Source: Paramacrobiotus metropolitanus (lineage: Eukaryota; Tardigrada; Eutardigrada; Parachela; Macrobiotidae). From it: a stretch of DNA of 64,000 bases. Below the pieces are notes generated by a model. That model was not told the DNA's origin. It did not search any database and saw only the letters and a program-made list of their open reading frames with translations. Location of the stretch: NCBI RefSeq assembly GCF_019649055.1, contig NW_026570349.1, forward strand, positions 62,001 through 126,000, in the 5' to 3' direction. Below, piece by piece: positions 63,841 to 64,000 of the stretch. Position 1 is the stretch's first letter. Every line of letters starts with the position of its first letter. Made by a program: the position numbers and the translations under genes.

Positions 63841-64000
63841 CTGCAACAACAAAAAAATAAACCAGTGCATTTAATACGTTTAAATATAATAGAACCAGTC
63901 AGGAAAATTAATCCACAACAGAAAATAAAAATATCAACAAAACTGAATACCGAACAAAAATATTGACTAAATCAAACCACAAAAAAGACACCAAAATATC

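Overview
This window is animal nuclear DNA. The genes have many short GT-AG introns, and the recognisable products are a CLASP microtubule protein, F-box proteins, degenerate protein kinases, an endonuclease-bearing non-LTR reverse transcriptase and an LTR retroelement. The gene-rich, compact layout and the lineage-specific gene families would suit a small invertebrate. A tardigrade is my guess, but nothing here proves it.

Left part (1-21,950). A minus-strand family ('family A') has an N-terminal Tudor/Agenet-like module and an F-box. It has two intact genes (3151-5330 and 6334-8524), one frameshifted gene with a duplicated exon (9704-13059) and one decayed copy (about 1300-1885). A plus-strand family ('family B') has 8 small exons, a Tudor/Agenet-like start and a C-terminal C2HC finger. 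It is represented here by a diverged partial copy (1-1170) and a truncated copy (13250-14112). A two-domain pseudokinase gene (16161-18585), a foldback element (18611-19136) and a broken kinase gene (20146-20889) follow.

Centre (21,954-42,275). One giant LTR retroelement of 20,322 bp has near-identical 567/575-bp LTRs and a 4-bp target duplication. It carries a 2206-residue Gag-protease polyprotein ending in two integrase-type zinc-binding modules. I find no reverse transcriptase, RNase H or integrase core. Behind this ORF lie at least five further sense ORFs, a spliced antisense gene, and a tandem array of eight tRNA-like units (about 33.9-35.7 kb). The units have Pol III A/B boxes and T-run terminators at a spacing of 209-263 bp. 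This array inside a giant, apparently non-autonomous retroelement is the most novel feature of the window.

Right part (42,276-64,000). Family B continues with five more copies (43166, 49079, 51920, 55204, 58543). A 401-residue Tudor-like gene (44533-46079) and a 5'-truncated R2-like non-LTR element (46684-48810) lie between them, and three shorter non-LTR tails lie further on. The last four B genes form a duplicated two-gene block (B3+B4, B5+B6). The duplication also copied the 3' flank of the neighbouring CLASP gene, whose C-terminal exons (61713-63840, minus) end the window. B4 and B6 have complete reading frames. B5 and B1 are broken, B3 has lost a splice acceptor, and B2 has an altered C-terminus.

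All exon models are read by eye from splice signals, reading frame and comparison among the copies inside this window.
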